The notes under the pieces were generated by a model. It searched no databases. It saw only the letters and a program-made list of their open reading frames with translations, and was not told where the DNA came from. A stretch of DNA of 64,000 bases from Pseudarthrobacter sp. IC2-21 (lineage in GTDB: Bacteria > Actinomycetota > Actinomycetes > Actinomycetales > Micrococcaceae), in NCBI RefSeq assembly GCF_034048115.1, contig NZ_CP139145.1:2418001-2482000 (forward strand), read 5' to 3'. This document shows positions 27,546 through 35,874 of this stretch, piece by piece. Every line of letters starts with the position of its first letter. Position 1 is the stretch's first letter. The position numbers were made by a program, and so were the translations under genes.

Positions 27546-29086
27546 GCAGCTGCCGAGGCAGCCTGCCGCAGGCCAAGGGCCTGGCCGATGTCGTTGGTGT
27601 CCGGCGAGTCGCGGTGCGACAGGTCCGCCAGCGTCCAGGCCAGCCGCAGCACCCTGTCATAACCCCTGGCCGTCAGCACGCCCCGCTCCAGGGAATGGTC
27701 CAGAATCCGGGTGGCCGATGCCGGCAGCCGTAACGCTCCGCGCAGGATCCGGCCGGGCACTTGGGCGTTCGTTTCCAGCCCGAGTGGGTGCAGCCGTTCC
27801 GCTTGCCGTCCGCGGGCGTCCCTCACCCTGCCTGCCACCGCGGCGGTGTCTTCCTCGGCCCCCGCCTGGCCAAAGTCTGCCAGTGACACGCGCTCCACCT
27901 GGAGCTGGATATCCACCCGGTCCAGGAGCGGGCCCGACATCCTTGCCACGTAGCGGCGCCTCATCATGGGCGTGCAAGTGCAGTCCAGGCCCTTTCCCGA
28001 GGCTTTGCCGCAGGGACACGGATTCGCTGCCAGGACCAGCTGGAAGCGGGCAGGGTAGGCGGCTGTTCCAGCCGACCGGTGAATGACCAGCTCGCCGCTT
28101 TCCAACGGTTGTCGCAGGGCGTCCAGGACCCTGCGTTCGTACTCCGGTGCCTCGTCCAGGAACAGCACCCCGCGGTGTGCACGCGATGCCGCACCGGGGC
28201 GCGGCAATCCGGATCCGCCGCCGATGATCGCCGCCGCCGTGGCTGAGTGATGGGGGTTCTCAAACGGCGGACGCCGTAAAAGGTGGGCGGTGGACGAAGG
28301 CAGCCCGCACAGTGAGTGGATGGCTGTAACTTCCATGGCCTCGTTATCGGCCAGGTCCGGCAGGAGCCCGGGAAGCCGCTCCGCAAGCATGGTTTTTCCC
28401 GCGCCGGGCGGTCCTGTCAGAAGCAGGTGGTGGGCCCCGGCGGCGGCCACCTCCAGCGCGCGCCGGGCATCACCCTGGCCGGAGACATCGGCCATGTCCG
28501 GGACAGCAGGGGCATCCTGTGCGGCATCCCCGTCACCGGGCTCGTCGTCGGGTTCGAAGTCCAGTGCCAGTTCCTGCGGATCCGCCCCGAAATCGAAGGC
28601 AAGCCGGGCGAGGGTCCGGTATCCCCTGACACTGGCCCCGGGGACCAGCGCTGCCTCGGCGAGGTTGGCCTGCGCTACCACCACGTCCTGATAGCCGGCC
28701 TGCACAGCGGCCATCACTGCGGGCAGGATCCCGCGTATGGGCCGGAGGCGTCCGTCCAGGCCGAGTTCGGCAATGAAGACAGTCCGGTCGGTGGGCCGGA
28801 TGTCATTCGCGGCCCGCAGGACGGCCATGGTGACGGCAAGGTCAAAGCCCGAACCGCGTTTGGGCAGCGACGCCGGGATGAGGTTGGCTGTGATCTTCCG
28901 CCTGCTCAAGGGAATGCCTGAGTTTTTCGCTGCGGACCGGATCCGCTCTTTGGCCTCATTGAGGGCCGCGTCCGGCAGGCCGAGAATCACGAATGCGGGC
29001 AACGTCTGGCCGATGTCGGCCTCGACCTCGACGATGTATCCGTTCAAACCCACCAGCGCCACGGAGTAGGTCCGGCCGAGTGCCAT
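27542..29086 (-). CDS. comM: YifB/ComM family Mg-chelatase-like AAA+ ATPase
   Basis: 514 residues. An N-terminal Lon-protease-like ChlI domain (residues 1-165, with VEVEADIGQTLPAFVILGLPDAA) is followed by an AAA+ module with Walker A TGPPGAGKT, Walker B GVLFLDEAPE, and a C-terminal Mg-chelatase domain with CPCGK and CTC cysteines near the zinc-like insertion. ComM is a branch-migration helicase in natural transformation in Vibrio and Acinetobacter; in actinobacteria its role is unproven. It abuts yraN without a gap and overlaps dprA by 4 bases. Confidence 0.93.
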   Translation of the reverse strand: MALGRTYSVALVGLNGYIVEVEADIGQTLPAFVILGLPDAALNEAKERIRSAAKNSGIPLSRRKITANLIPASLPKRGSGFDLAVTMAVLRAANDIRPTDRTVFIAELGLDGRLRPIRGILPAVMAAVQAGYQDVVVAQANLAEAALVPGASVRGYRTLARLAFDFGADPQELALDFEPDDEPGDGDAAQDAPAVPDMADVSGQGDARRALEVAAAGAHHLLLTGPPGAGKTMLAERLPGLLPDLADNEAMEVTAIHSLCGLPSSTAHLLRRPPFENPHHSATAAAIIGGGSGLPRPGAASRAHRGVLFLDEAPEYERRVLDALRQPLESGELVIHRSAGTAAYPARFQLVLAANPCPCGKASGKGLDCTCTPMMRRRYVARMSGPLLDRVDIQLQVERVSLADFGQAGAEEDTAAVAGRVRDARGRQAERLHPLGLETNAQVPGRILRGALRLPASATRILDHSLERGVLTARGYDRVLRLAWTLADLSHRDSPDTNDIGQALGLRQAASAAA

Positions 29087-29443
29087 CTACCCCACCCCCC
29101 GAAGGTGTTCCACCAGAGGGTCGCCGCCGCCGTCGTCCACTACGGCAACCACATCCACGCGCCGCAACGGCATTCTCAGCTCGCGGTCCCGGCACCAGGC
29201 GGCACCGAGCCGATGGAGGCGGGCGAGCTTCGCCGCGCCCACAGCTTCAAAGGGGTGCCCGTAGTCCAAGGACCGCCGGGTTTTCACCTCGGCGATCACC
29301 AGTGCGTCCCCGTCCAGTGCCACAATGTCTATTTCGCCTTCGGTGCAGCGCCAGTTCCGCTCCACCACCAGCATGCCCAGCGATTCAAGATACCCGGCGG
29401 CGAGCTCCTCGCCGCGCCGGCCCAACAGGTCTTTAGGTTTCAT
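29087..29443 (-). CDS. YraN family endonuclease-like protein (UPF0102)
   Basis: 118 residues. The RecB-like nuclease core is visible as GRRGEELAAGYLE, GEIDIVALDGDALVIAEVKTRR (E-x-D...E-x-K), which suggests metal-dependent nuclease chemistry, although activity is not established for most members. The ATG at 29443 has GGAGG 5 bases upstream. It starts the yraN-comM-dprA-xerC cluster, with stop and start codons of yraN and comM directly adjacent. Confidence 0.9.
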   Translation of the reverse strand: MKPKDLLGRRGEELAAGYLESLGMLVVERNWRCTEGEIDIVALDGDALVIAEVKTRRSLDYGHPFEAVGAAKLARLHRLGAAWCRDRELRMPLRRVDVVAVVDDGGGDPLVEHLRGVG

Positions 29444-29573
29444 TTCTACCTCCGCTCCAAGCCTGCGGCGGCTGGAGGGCGGGCGGCGAAAAGTTATCGG
29501 CCTATGTGGGTAACCTCAGACCATCACGTGACAAGGCGGCTTGTGGAGGAAGAGAGACGGACGTCGGGTGCCG

Positions 29574-29900
29574 TCAGTTGCCGAGGTCAACGTCCTTGGG
29601 CAATGCCAGTTCCTCGTTGCGCGGCAGTTCCTCGACGTTGACATCCTTGAAGGTCAGCACCCGGACCGTCTTTACAAACCGGGCCGAGCGGTACACGTCC
29701 CACACCCAGGCGTCCTGCAGGGTCAGGTCGAAGTACACCTCACCGTCCGCGCTGCGTGCCTGGAGGTCAACATGATTGGCGAGGTAGAACCGGCGCTCCG
29801 TTTCGACGACATAGCTGAAGAGCCCGACGACGTCCCGGTATTCACGGTAGAGCTGCAGCTCCATGTCGGTTTCAAAGTTTTCAAGATCCTCAGCGCTCAT
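29574..29900 (-). CDS. DUF2469 family protein
   Basis: 108 residues, strongly acidic at the N-terminus. The signature MSAEDLENFETDMELQLYREYRDVV..FSYVVETERRFYLAN is nearly invariant among actinobacterial DUF2469 proteins (M. tuberculosis Rv2901c). Function unknown. The ATG at 29900 is chosen because the conserved block starts there; an in-frame start 21 bases upstream is not needed. It keeps its family position between rnhB and yraN. Confidence 0.9.
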   Translation of the reverse strand: MSAEDLENFETDMELQLYREYRDVVGLFSYVVETERRFYLANHVDLQARSADGEVYFDLTLQDAWVWDVYRSARFVKTVRVLTFKDVNVEELPRNEELALPKDVDLGN

Positions 29901-29974
29901 GCTTCCATCTTGCACCATCAAGGACGCCCGGGTCGCCCGGGCACGGGATCATGCGCCCCGCGAGGCGTCGGGAA

Positions 29975-30775
29975 TCAGAGGTCCCCGCCCAGGAGGTTCC
30001 AGCTCACCCGGTGGTAGGGGGTGGGGCCGGCCGCCCGGAGCGCGTCGCGGTGGATGGTTGTGGCGTAACCCTTGTTGATGTCCCAGCCATAACCGGGATA
30101 TTCGGTGTGCAGCCCGCGCATCTGCTGGTCGCGCTCCACTTTGGCGATCACACTGGCGGCCGCCACGCTGAGGCATTGCATGTCCGCTTTGACCTTGGTG
30201 TGGACCGGAGCCTCGCAGCCTTGTTCCAGCACCGGCTCCTCGAACAGGGACAACTGTCCTGCCGGCGAGAGCCAGTTGTGGCTGCCATCGAGCAGCACAA
30301 TGTCCGGGCTCACGCCAGCGGCGAGGATCTCCAACCAGGCCCGGGTCCCTGCCAGCCGCAGTGCGGCGATGATTCCCAGTGCGTCGATCTCCTGCGCGGA
30401 GGCGTGCCCCACTGCCGACGCCACACTCCAGCTCCGCACCAGGGGTTCCAGCCGCTCCCTTTCGGGGGGACTGAGCAGTTTGCTGTCGCGCACGCCTGCC
30501 AACGGTTTTTGGGTGAGGAGGTCCACCACGGCAATTCCTACGCTCACGGGCCCGGCCAGGGCTCCGCGCCCCACTTCGTCGACGCCTGCCAGGTAGCGGG
30601 CGCCCTGGGCCTTAAACGTCCGCTCATGCCGAAGCGTGGGAGCTTTGGAACGGGGCCCCGTGGCAGGACGTGCCCGCGGCCCGGCAGGAGCCGCAGCAGG
30701 GGCAGGAGCCGGAGAAGGGGCAAGAGCGGCAGGAAGGGCAGCGGAAGCCGGGACTGCTGGTGAGGCTGTGGACAC
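29975..30775 (-). CDS. rnhB: Ribonuclease HII
   Basis: 266 residues. It cleaves RNA in RNA/DNA hybrids and removes single ribonucleotides. The acidic core is D66-E67 in [13 protein letters not shown], a later Asp in LLDGSHN and Asp in [21 protein letters not shown]. The first ~48 residues are an Ala/Pro-rich low-complexity extension not found in typical RNase HII (about 200 residues); no later start codon gives a better fit. The GTG at 30775 lies 2 bases past the lepB stop, so it is co-transcribed. Confidence 0.92.
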   Translation of the reverse strand: MSTASPAVPASAALPAALAPSPAPAPAAAPAGPRARPATGPRSKAPTLRHERTFKAQGARYLAGVDEVGRGALAGPVSVGIAVVDLLTQKPLAGVRDSKLLSPPERERLEPLVRSWSVASAVGHASAQEIDALGIIAALRLAGTRAWLEILAAGVSPDIVLLDGSHNWLSPAGQLSLFEEPVLEQGCEAPVHTKVKADMQCLSVAAASVIAKVERDQQMRGLHTEYPGYGWDINKGYATTIHRDALRAAGPTPYHRVSWNLLGGDL

Positions 30776-30777
30776 GG

Positions 30778-31596
30778 CTACTTCCCTGCGGGCACGTTCC
30801 GGAAGACGTCAGGGTAGTTGTCCAGGACGGAGATCCGGTTGAGCGGCCACGCGATGACAGCAGCCTTGCCCTCCACATCAACCAGATCGACGAAGCCGCC
30901 GTTGACATCCTGATGCGAGCGGGAATCCGCCGAGTGGTTGCGGTTATCGCCCATGACCCACACCTTCCCTTCCGGAACAACGACGTCAAATTCGCGGATC
31001 TGAGGTTCCTCGGCGGTGTTGACGTAGGTTTCATCAAGCGAGGTTCCGTTAATGGTCAGTTTACCGGCGGCGTCGCAGCAGATCACATGGTCTCCGGGGA
31101 GCCCGATGACCCTCTTGACGAGGTGCTGCTCCGAACTGTCGGGCAGCAGGCCAACGAACGTCAGGCCGTCCTGTACCCACGTAAAGGGACCCGAATCCTT
31201 CTCCGGTGCCGCGGCCAGCCAGCCCTGGGTGTCCCGGAAGACCACCACGTCGCCGCGGGAAAGGGCGAACGGCTCGGGCACCAGGAGGTTCACGAAGATC
31301 CGGTCGTTGACGTCCAGCGTGTTCACCATTGACTCGGAAGGGATGTAAAACGCCCGGAACAGGAACGTCTTGATGAGGAAGGACAGCACCACGGCAATGA
31401 CCACCACAGTGGCTACTTCCTTCAGCCACACAAGGATCTGGCTGGGCGCGCCGTCCGTTGCCTTCGAAGATCCGCGCCTGCCACGTTCCGGTGACGACGG
31501 CGGCACTTCAGTACCGCCGTCGGTAACTGGCTGAGCGGCACTTCCTGAAACGCCGTCACGAGGCGTCTCAGGTGTCGGCGCATTGTTCTCGGGCAT
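30778..31596 (-). CDS. lepB: Signal peptidase I (first copy)
   Basis: 272 residues. A polar, disordered N-terminus of about 50 residues leads to one membrane segment (56-78), then the catalytic Ser89 in YIPSESM and the general-base lysine in [10 protein letters not shown], with [11 protein letters not shown] (box E). It cleaves signal peptides on the outer membrane face. It is adjacent to a second copy, with start and stop codons abutting, and shares with it the ICCDA-x-GK-x-T-x-NGT stretch, which suggests tandem duplication. Confidence 0.93.
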   Translation of the reverse strand: MPENNAPTPETPRDGVSGSAAQPVTDGGTEVPPSSPERGRRGSSKATDGAPSQILVWLKEVATVVVIAVVLSFLIKTFLFRAFYIPSESMVNTLDVNDRIFVNLLVPEPFALSRGDVVVFRDTQGWLAAAPEKDSGPFTWVQDGLTFVGLLPDSSEQHLVKRVIGLPGDHVICCDAAGKLTINGTSLDETYVNTAEEPQIREFDVVVPEGKVWVMGDNRNHSADSRSHQDVNGGFVDLVDVEGKAAVIAWPLNRISVLDNYPDVFRNVPAGK

Positions 31597-32274
31597 CTAC
31601 GGTCCGTTCTCTGTGGTTGGTCCTGCCGCGGGCGGCCGTGGTACTTCTGCAAATCTATCAAGCGGCCAGACGATTTGGACCGGCCTGCCAATAACCCTGG
31701 ACAAAGGCACCATGCCGCCGCCCGGGGCGCCGAGCAGGCTTCGTGAATCAGCGGAAACCGAACGGTGGTCGCCCAGGAGCCAAAGCCTTCCCGCTGGTAC
31801 CACGGCAGTGAATACCTGGGTGCTGGGCTTGTCTCCGGGGAAGAGGTAGGGCTCCTCCAGGGCGGTCCCGTTCACGGTGATTTTTCCGCCGGCGTCGCAG
31901 CAGATCACGGTATCTCCTGGAAGCCCGATGACCCTTTTAACATAAGTCGTGTCGCTTCCGGCGAGGCCGAGCCACTGGGCGGCCGCGGTGACGGAATCCA
32001 GCACGGGACCCTTTCCGCTGTTCAGCGGGGCAAAGGATCCCCGGCCGTCAAAGACGACGATGTCGCCCCGGCGGATCGGCTCCTTGTCGAAGTCCGTCCT
32101 TGAGACCAGGATGCGGTCGCCGTCTTCAAGGACGGGTTCCATGGAGTCGGAGGGGATGAAATAGACGTCAAGCCATAGTGAACGGATAAGTCCGCTGACA
32201 ACCACGGCCAGGAAAAGCGCCAGGAACGCAAAACGCCAGCCCGTTCTTCCGGGCTGGCGTTTTGTCTGGTCCAT
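31597..32274 (-). CDS. lepB: Signal peptidase I (second copy)
   Basis: 225 residues, shorter than its neighbour because the cytoplasmic N-terminus is only about 12 residues. Membrane segment 13-35, Ser44 in FIPSDSM, Lys in [11 protein letters not shown], and GDHRSVSADSR where the first copy has [11 protein letters not shown]. Both paralogs look catalytically competent. The ATG at 32274 is the only plausible start before the membrane segment. Codons 4-16 contain a 15-bp perfect hairpin ending in TTTTG, which resembles an intrinsic terminator. The gene lies 83 bases after rplS. Confidence 0.9.
   Translation of the reverse strand: MDQTKRQPGRTGWRFAFLALFLAVVVSGLIRSLWLDVYFIPSDSMEPVLEDGDRILVSRTDFDKEPIRRGDIVVFDGRGSFAPLNSGKGPVLDSVTAAAQWLGLAGSDTTYVKRVIGLPGDTVICCDAGGKITVNGTALEEPYLFPGDKPSTQVFTAVVPAGRLWLLGDHRSVSADSRSLLGAPGGGMVPLSRVIGRPVQIVWPLDRFAEVPRPPAAGPTTENGP
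32229..32264 (-). terminator. Terminator-like hairpin within 5' coding part of lepB
   Basis: 15-bp perfect stem (32229-32243 with 32250-32264), 6-base loop, then TTTTGCG on the transcript. It begins only 10 bases after the lepB ATG and about 94 bases after the rplS stop, so it may attenuate read-through from the ribosomal operon or lower lepB translation. Confidence 0.6.
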
Positions 32275-32357
32275 GTTCCGTATTTCCTGGGGCGCTGTTG
32301 CTGGTGGCTCTGGCGCTGCCCTGGCACGGCTGGGCCTGCTTTGTAGGTCCTGAGGAC

Positions 32358-32717
32358 TTACTTGGCGGTCTGGAAGTCGCGCTTTTCCTTGATCTTTGCA
32401 GCCTTACCGCGCAGTTCACGCATGTAGTAAAGCTTGGCGCGGCGCACGTCACCCTTGGTGACGAGTTCGATCTTGTCGATGATCGGGGAGTGAACCGGGA
32501 AGGTTCGCTCCACGCCGACGCCGAAGGAAACCTTGCGGACCGTGAAGGTTTCGCGGATGCCGTCGCCCTGGCGGCCCAGGACGAAGCCCTGGAAGACCTG
32601 GACACGGGAGTTCTTGCCTTCGATGATGTTCACGTGAACCTTGAGGGTGTCACCCGCGCGGAACTCGGGAACATCGCTGCGCAGCGAGGCTGCATCTACG
32701 GAATCGAGAATATGCAT
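32358..32717 (-). CDS. rplS: Ribosomal protein L19
   Basis: 119 residues. Conserved L19 blocks: [44 protein letters not shown] and [22 protein letters not shown]. It sits at the 30S-50S interface of the ribosome. The ATG at 32717 has AGGAG 7-8 bases upstream. A 249-base gap separates it from trmD, longer than elsewhere in the operon; no second gene fits there. Confidence 0.97.
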   Translation of the reverse strand: MHILDSVDAASLRSDVPEFRAGDTLKVHVNIIEGKNSRVQVFQGFVLGRQGDGIRETFTVRKVSFGVGVERTFPVHSPIIDKIELVTKGDVRRAKLYYMRELRGKAAKIKEKRDFQTAK

Positions 32718-32966
32718 AATTGCACTCCTGGTGAACGCCACAGGTCATTCACTTTGGGTTACGGCGGACAGGCCCGGGAACGCAGGACGTCCCGGAGATT
32801 GCCGCCGAAAGTTAAGTGGTCCGGTTCTTCCACTGATTGAAAGTACCGGTTGTCCAAGCTGTTGGTTGCGCTCCCCCTGTGGCAGGTGCGGACCCAGCAG
32901 ACACAAAGACTAATTTTGCCACACTCGCGGCCCTTCAGCCAATTGCCGTTGCTGCAGTCGATCCCG

Positions 32967-33794
32967 CTAGGCCGAAGCGCCTGCGCCCCGCTGGGCGTCC
33001 TCACCGTCCACCGGTGGCCGGGCGCGGAGGTGACCGTCGACGACGTCGTACCCGAGTTCGTAGAGAGCAGTCCGGTCGGCGCGCGGCAGCTTTCCGGCGT
33101 CGAACGTTTCGAGCAGGTCGGGGCGGCGTTCCGCCGTCCGCCGGTACTGTTGGTGGCGGCGCCACTGCGCGATTTTCCCGTGGTTGCCGCTCAGGAGCAC
33201 CGCCGGCACCTCCCGGTCCCGCCACACGGACGGCTTGGTGTAGACCGGATATTCGAGCAGCCCGTCGGAGTGGGACTCCTCCACCAGGGATTCGGGGTTG
33301 CCCACCACGCCGGGCAGGAGCCTGCCGATGGCCTCGACCATGGCCAGGACGGCCACTTCGCCACCATTGAGTACGTAGTCACCCAGGCTCACCGGCCGCA
33401 CCGTAAAGTGCTCGGCCGCCCATTCGATCACACGCTCATCGATTCCTTCGTAGCGGCCGCAGGCAAAAACAAGCTGCCCCTCTTCGGCGAGCTCATAAGC
33501 AAGTGCCTGGGTAAACCGCTCCCCTGCCGGTGACGGAACGATCAGCACCGGTTTGGTCCCGCTGCCCTCCCCGGCCACCGAGGCCAGCGCCTGCGCCCAG
33601 GGCTCGGCCTTCATCACCATGCCGGCCCCGCCACCGTAAGGGGTGTCATCCACGGTGCGGTGCCTGTCGGTGGTGAACGCGCGAAGATCATGGACGTGGA
33701 GGTCCAGCAGGCCATCCTGCCGGGCCTTCCCGATGAGCGAAAGTTCCAGGGGAGCCAGGTATTCGGGAAAAATGCTGACGACGTCGATTCTCAT
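32967..33794 (-). CDS. trmD: tRNA (guanine37-N1)-methyltransferase
   Basis: 275 residues of a SPOUT knotted methyltransferase that makes m1G37 and prevents frameshifting. Motifs: [42 protein letters not shown], and the SAM knot [17 protein letters not shown]. It has a C-terminal tail of about 35 residues beyond the usual helical domain. Its ATG directly follows the rimM stop, giving the conserved rimM-trmD pair. Confidence 0.96.
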   Translation of the reverse strand: MRIDVVSIFPEYLAPLELSLIGKARQDGLLDLHVHDLRAFTTDRHRTVDDTPYGGGAGMVMKAEPWAQALASVAGEGSGTKPVLIVPSPAGERFTQALAYELAEEGQLVFACGRYEGIDERVIEWAAEHFTVRPVSLGDYVLNGGEVAVLAMVEAIGRLLPGVVGNPESLVEESHSDGLLEYPVYTKPSVWRDREVPAVLLSGNHGKIAQWRRHQQYRRTAERRPDLLETFDAGKLPRADRTALYELGYDVVDGHLRARPPVDGEDAQRGAGASA

Positions 33795-34340
33795 CTACGC
33801 GTTGCCCTCAGCTTCGCCGGGCGCAGTGTCGTCGGAGTTGATCTCAAAGAGCCCGTCAGGCGGCGTGAGCAGGATGTAACCCCCGGCAACATTAACCTCC
33901 GGAACAATCTGCTCAACGAAGGGGATAAGGATTTCCTTGCCGTCAGCGTCTTCAATCACCAGCAGGTCCTGGACCGGCAGGGTGTGCAGGGCGGCAACCT
34001 TGCCCACCACCTGAGAGCCCACCCTGGCTTCGAGGCCTACCAGTTCGTGCTCATACCAGCCTTCGTCGTCATCCTCATCCAGCTCTTCGGTTTCGATGAA
34101 CAGCTTCGCCCCGCGGAGGGTTTCGGCCTGGTTGCGGGTTTCGATCTGCTCGAAGGCGAGCAGCAGAATGTCTTTATTCCAGCGGGCACTCTCAACAGTC
34201 AGCGGCCCGGCTGAGGCCGGCTCCACCACAAACTCGGTGCCCGGGACAAACCGGTCGGCGGGAGCATCAGTGAGCACCTGGACCGTCACTTCCCCGCGGA
34301 TTCCGTGCGGTTTGCCGATTCGTGCCACCTGAAGCTGCAT
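33795..34340 (-). CDS. rimM: 16S rRNA processing protein RimM
   Basis: 181 residues. An N-terminal beta-barrel (VARIGKPHGIRGEVTVQ) is linked to a C-terminal PRC-barrel (LVGLEARVGSQVVGKVAALHTLPVQDLLVI..EILIPFV). It assists maturation of the 30S subunit head with S19. An acidic stretch EELDEDDDEGWY joins the domains. The ATG at 34340 has GAGG 7 bases upstream. A hairpin 50 bases upstream separates it from khpA. Confidence 0.95.
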   Translation of the reverse strand: MQLQVARIGKPHGIRGEVTVQVLTDAPADRFVPGTEFVVEPASAGPLTVESARWNKDILLLAFEQIETRNQAETLRGAKLFIETEELDEDDDEGWYEHELVGLEARVGSQVVGKVAALHTLPVQDLLVIEDADGKEILIPFVEQIVPEVNVAGGYILLTPPDGLFEINSDDTAPGEAEGNA

Positions 34341-34390
34341 GTGTTCCTCTGTTCGGTCGTGGGATGAGCCACGGTGTTGGGATGAAAGCA

Positions 34391-34428
34391 CTCCGGCCCC
34401 TCCACCTTGACAGGTGGAAGGGCCGGAG
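34391..34428 (-). terminator. Hairpin between khpA and rimM
   Basis: A 16-bp stem (34391-34406 with 34413-34428, one G-U pair) with a 6-base loop. On the transcript it is preceded by seven U and followed by UGCUUUCAU. A possible attenuator that sets the ratio of rpsP-khpA to rimM-trmD transcripts. Confidence 0.6.
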
Positions 34429-34453
34429 CAAAAAAACTGGTACTGCCGAGCGC

Positions 34454-34696
34454 TTAGCGGCGACGGTCGGTGTCGACGACGTCGACCCTTACCGGTTCGC
34501 CGTCTGCCAGTGCCGCAACCACGGTGCGCAATGCACGTGCGGTGCGCCCCTGGCGGCCGATCACCCGTCCCAGGTCATCCTGGTGAACCCGGACCTCGAG
34601 GGTGTCCCCGCGCCGGTTGTTCTTGGAGCTGACCTTGACGTCTTCCGGCGAATCAACGATTCCCCGGACCAGGTGTTCGAGCGCTTCTGCCAGCAA
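34454..34696 (-). CDS. khpA: KH-domain RNA-binding protein KhpA
   Basis: 80 residues, a single type II KH domain. The GxxG loop is VIGRQGRTARALR, flanked by HQDDLGR and a C-terminal VRVDVVDTDRRR strand. KhpA, often with KhpB, binds many RNAs and affects cell division in Gram-positives. The TTG start at 34696 lies 1 base past the rpsP stop with GAGG 9 bases before it, so coupling with rpsP is expected. This is the conserved location after S16. Confidence 0.93.
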   Translation of the reverse strand: MLAEALEHLVRGIVDSPEDVKVSSKNNRRGDTLEVRVHQDDLGRVIGRQGRTARALRTVVAALADGEPVRVDVVDTDRRR

Positions 34697-34697
34697 T

Positions 34698-35114
34698 CTA
34701 CTCAGCCTCGGTGGCTTCTGCTTCGGCCGGGGCCTCGGCGGCGTCAGACTGCTTCGCCTTCTTGGTGATGGCTTCCGGGATGATCACGGAACCCTTTTCC
34801 GGGGCAACAAAGGCAGCCTTGGGAGCTTTGGTCTTCAGGGTGCCTTCCTGGCCCGGCAGGCCCTTGAACTTCTGCCAGTCACCGGTGATCTTGAGGATCG
34901 CGGCAACCTGCTCGGACGGCTGTGCGCCGACGCCGAGCCAGTACTGGGCGCGGTCCGTGTCGACCTCGATGTATGAGGGCTCTTCGGTGGGGTGGTACTT
35001 GCCGATCTCTTCGATGGCACGGCCGTCACGCTTGGAGCGTGCGTCCATAACGACGATGCGGTAGTACGGTGCGCGCATCTTGCCGAAGCGCTTAAGGCGA
35101 ATCTTTACGGCCAC
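34698..35114 (-). CDS. rpsP: Ribosomal protein S16
   Basis: 138 residues; the usual ~80-residue S16 core ([33 protein letters not shown]) is followed by an actinobacterial extension ending in an Ala/Glu-rich tail. It binds 16S rRNA in early 30S assembly. GTG at 35114 is chosen because the family begins MAVKIRLKR; a GTG at 35126 would overlap the AGGAG ribosome site. It is the first gene of the rpsP-khpA-rimM-trmD-rplS set, with a possible promoter box GGCACAATAA about 130 bases upstream (complement of 35244-35253). Confidence 0.95.
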   Translation of the reverse strand: MAVKIRLKRFGKMRAPYYRIVVMDARSKRDGRAIEEIGKYHPTEEPSYIEVDTDRAQYWLGVGAQPSEQVAAILKITGDWQKFKGLPGQEGTLKTKAPKAAFVAPEKGSVIIPEAITKKAKQSDAAEAPAEAEATEAE

Positions 35115-35322
35115 TTTTGTGGTCACTCCTGTTTCAGAAAAGGGGTGAACCGACGTTCTGCACCCGTGGGGCGGGCCATACTTGCGGGTTCTAAGGACAG
35201 GATCCGGACGCGGAGAGAGGGGCCACGCAGATCGAGTACCTGTTTATTGTGCCAGATCAGCGTCAGGATTTCGACTTGACACGGGTCGGGGCCGGCGGGG
35301 CGGACCCGAAAACGCCAGGATA

Positions 35323-35760
35323 CTAGGAGGACCAGACGTACAAACCGGTCCGGTCGGCGTCGTCAACTCCACTGGCCAGCTCAGCGAGCTGCTGGATGTA
35401 GGTGCGGGCGTCGGCGGCACCGAACGGCATATCGTCCTGGGCGGCCCACTTTTCGGCGACGTCGTCCAGCACGTTGCCCTCGCCCTCGGTTTCGTAGGTG
35501 AGGAGGTCCGCGAGAGCCCGCACCATGGCCGGGGGTACGCCAAGAAGGGAGTCGCTGGAAACGTCCACCATTGCGAGTTCATAGCCTTCGCCGCCGGCAT
35601 GTACAGCCGTGCCGGCGAGGTCGCCCAGCTGCTCGATCTCGAAGTCACTGACGCCCGGGATCCTCAGCCCTGGTCCCGACGGCGAGCCGCCGGCATCGAG
35701 CACGCCGGCGCGTTTCAGCGCGGCATCGTGGCTAGCTACAAAGATTTCAGTGAAGCCCAT
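35323..35760 (-). CDS. Uncharacterised acidic protein
   Basis: 145 residues, acidic, with no membrane segment, signal peptide or known motif that I recognise. It starts MGFTEIFVASHDAALKRAGV and ends DDADRTGLYVWSS; the middle contains LGVPPAMVRALADLLTYE. The even, soluble-protein composition and a GAGGG ribosome site 8 bases before the ATG support coding. It lies alone between rpsP and the VOC protein gene, an insertion relative to the mycobacterial gene order. No function is proposed. Confidence 0.6.
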   Translation of the reverse strand: MGFTEIFVASHDAALKRAGVLDAGGSPSGPGLRIPGVSDFEIEQLGDLAGTAVHAGGEGYELAMVDVSSDSLLGVPPAMVRALADLLTYETEGEGNVLDDVAEKWAAQDDMPFGAADARTYIQQLAELASGVDDADRTGLYVWSS

Positions 35761-35874
35761 GGGAACAGCCCTCATTCCGTCGACGGTGCGGCCCGCGCGG
35801 GCAGCACCCAGTGCAGCCCCGGCCGTTCAAAATCAGCCTAGTGCATGGCAGGGCTGACTTCCGGCCAGGGTCAG

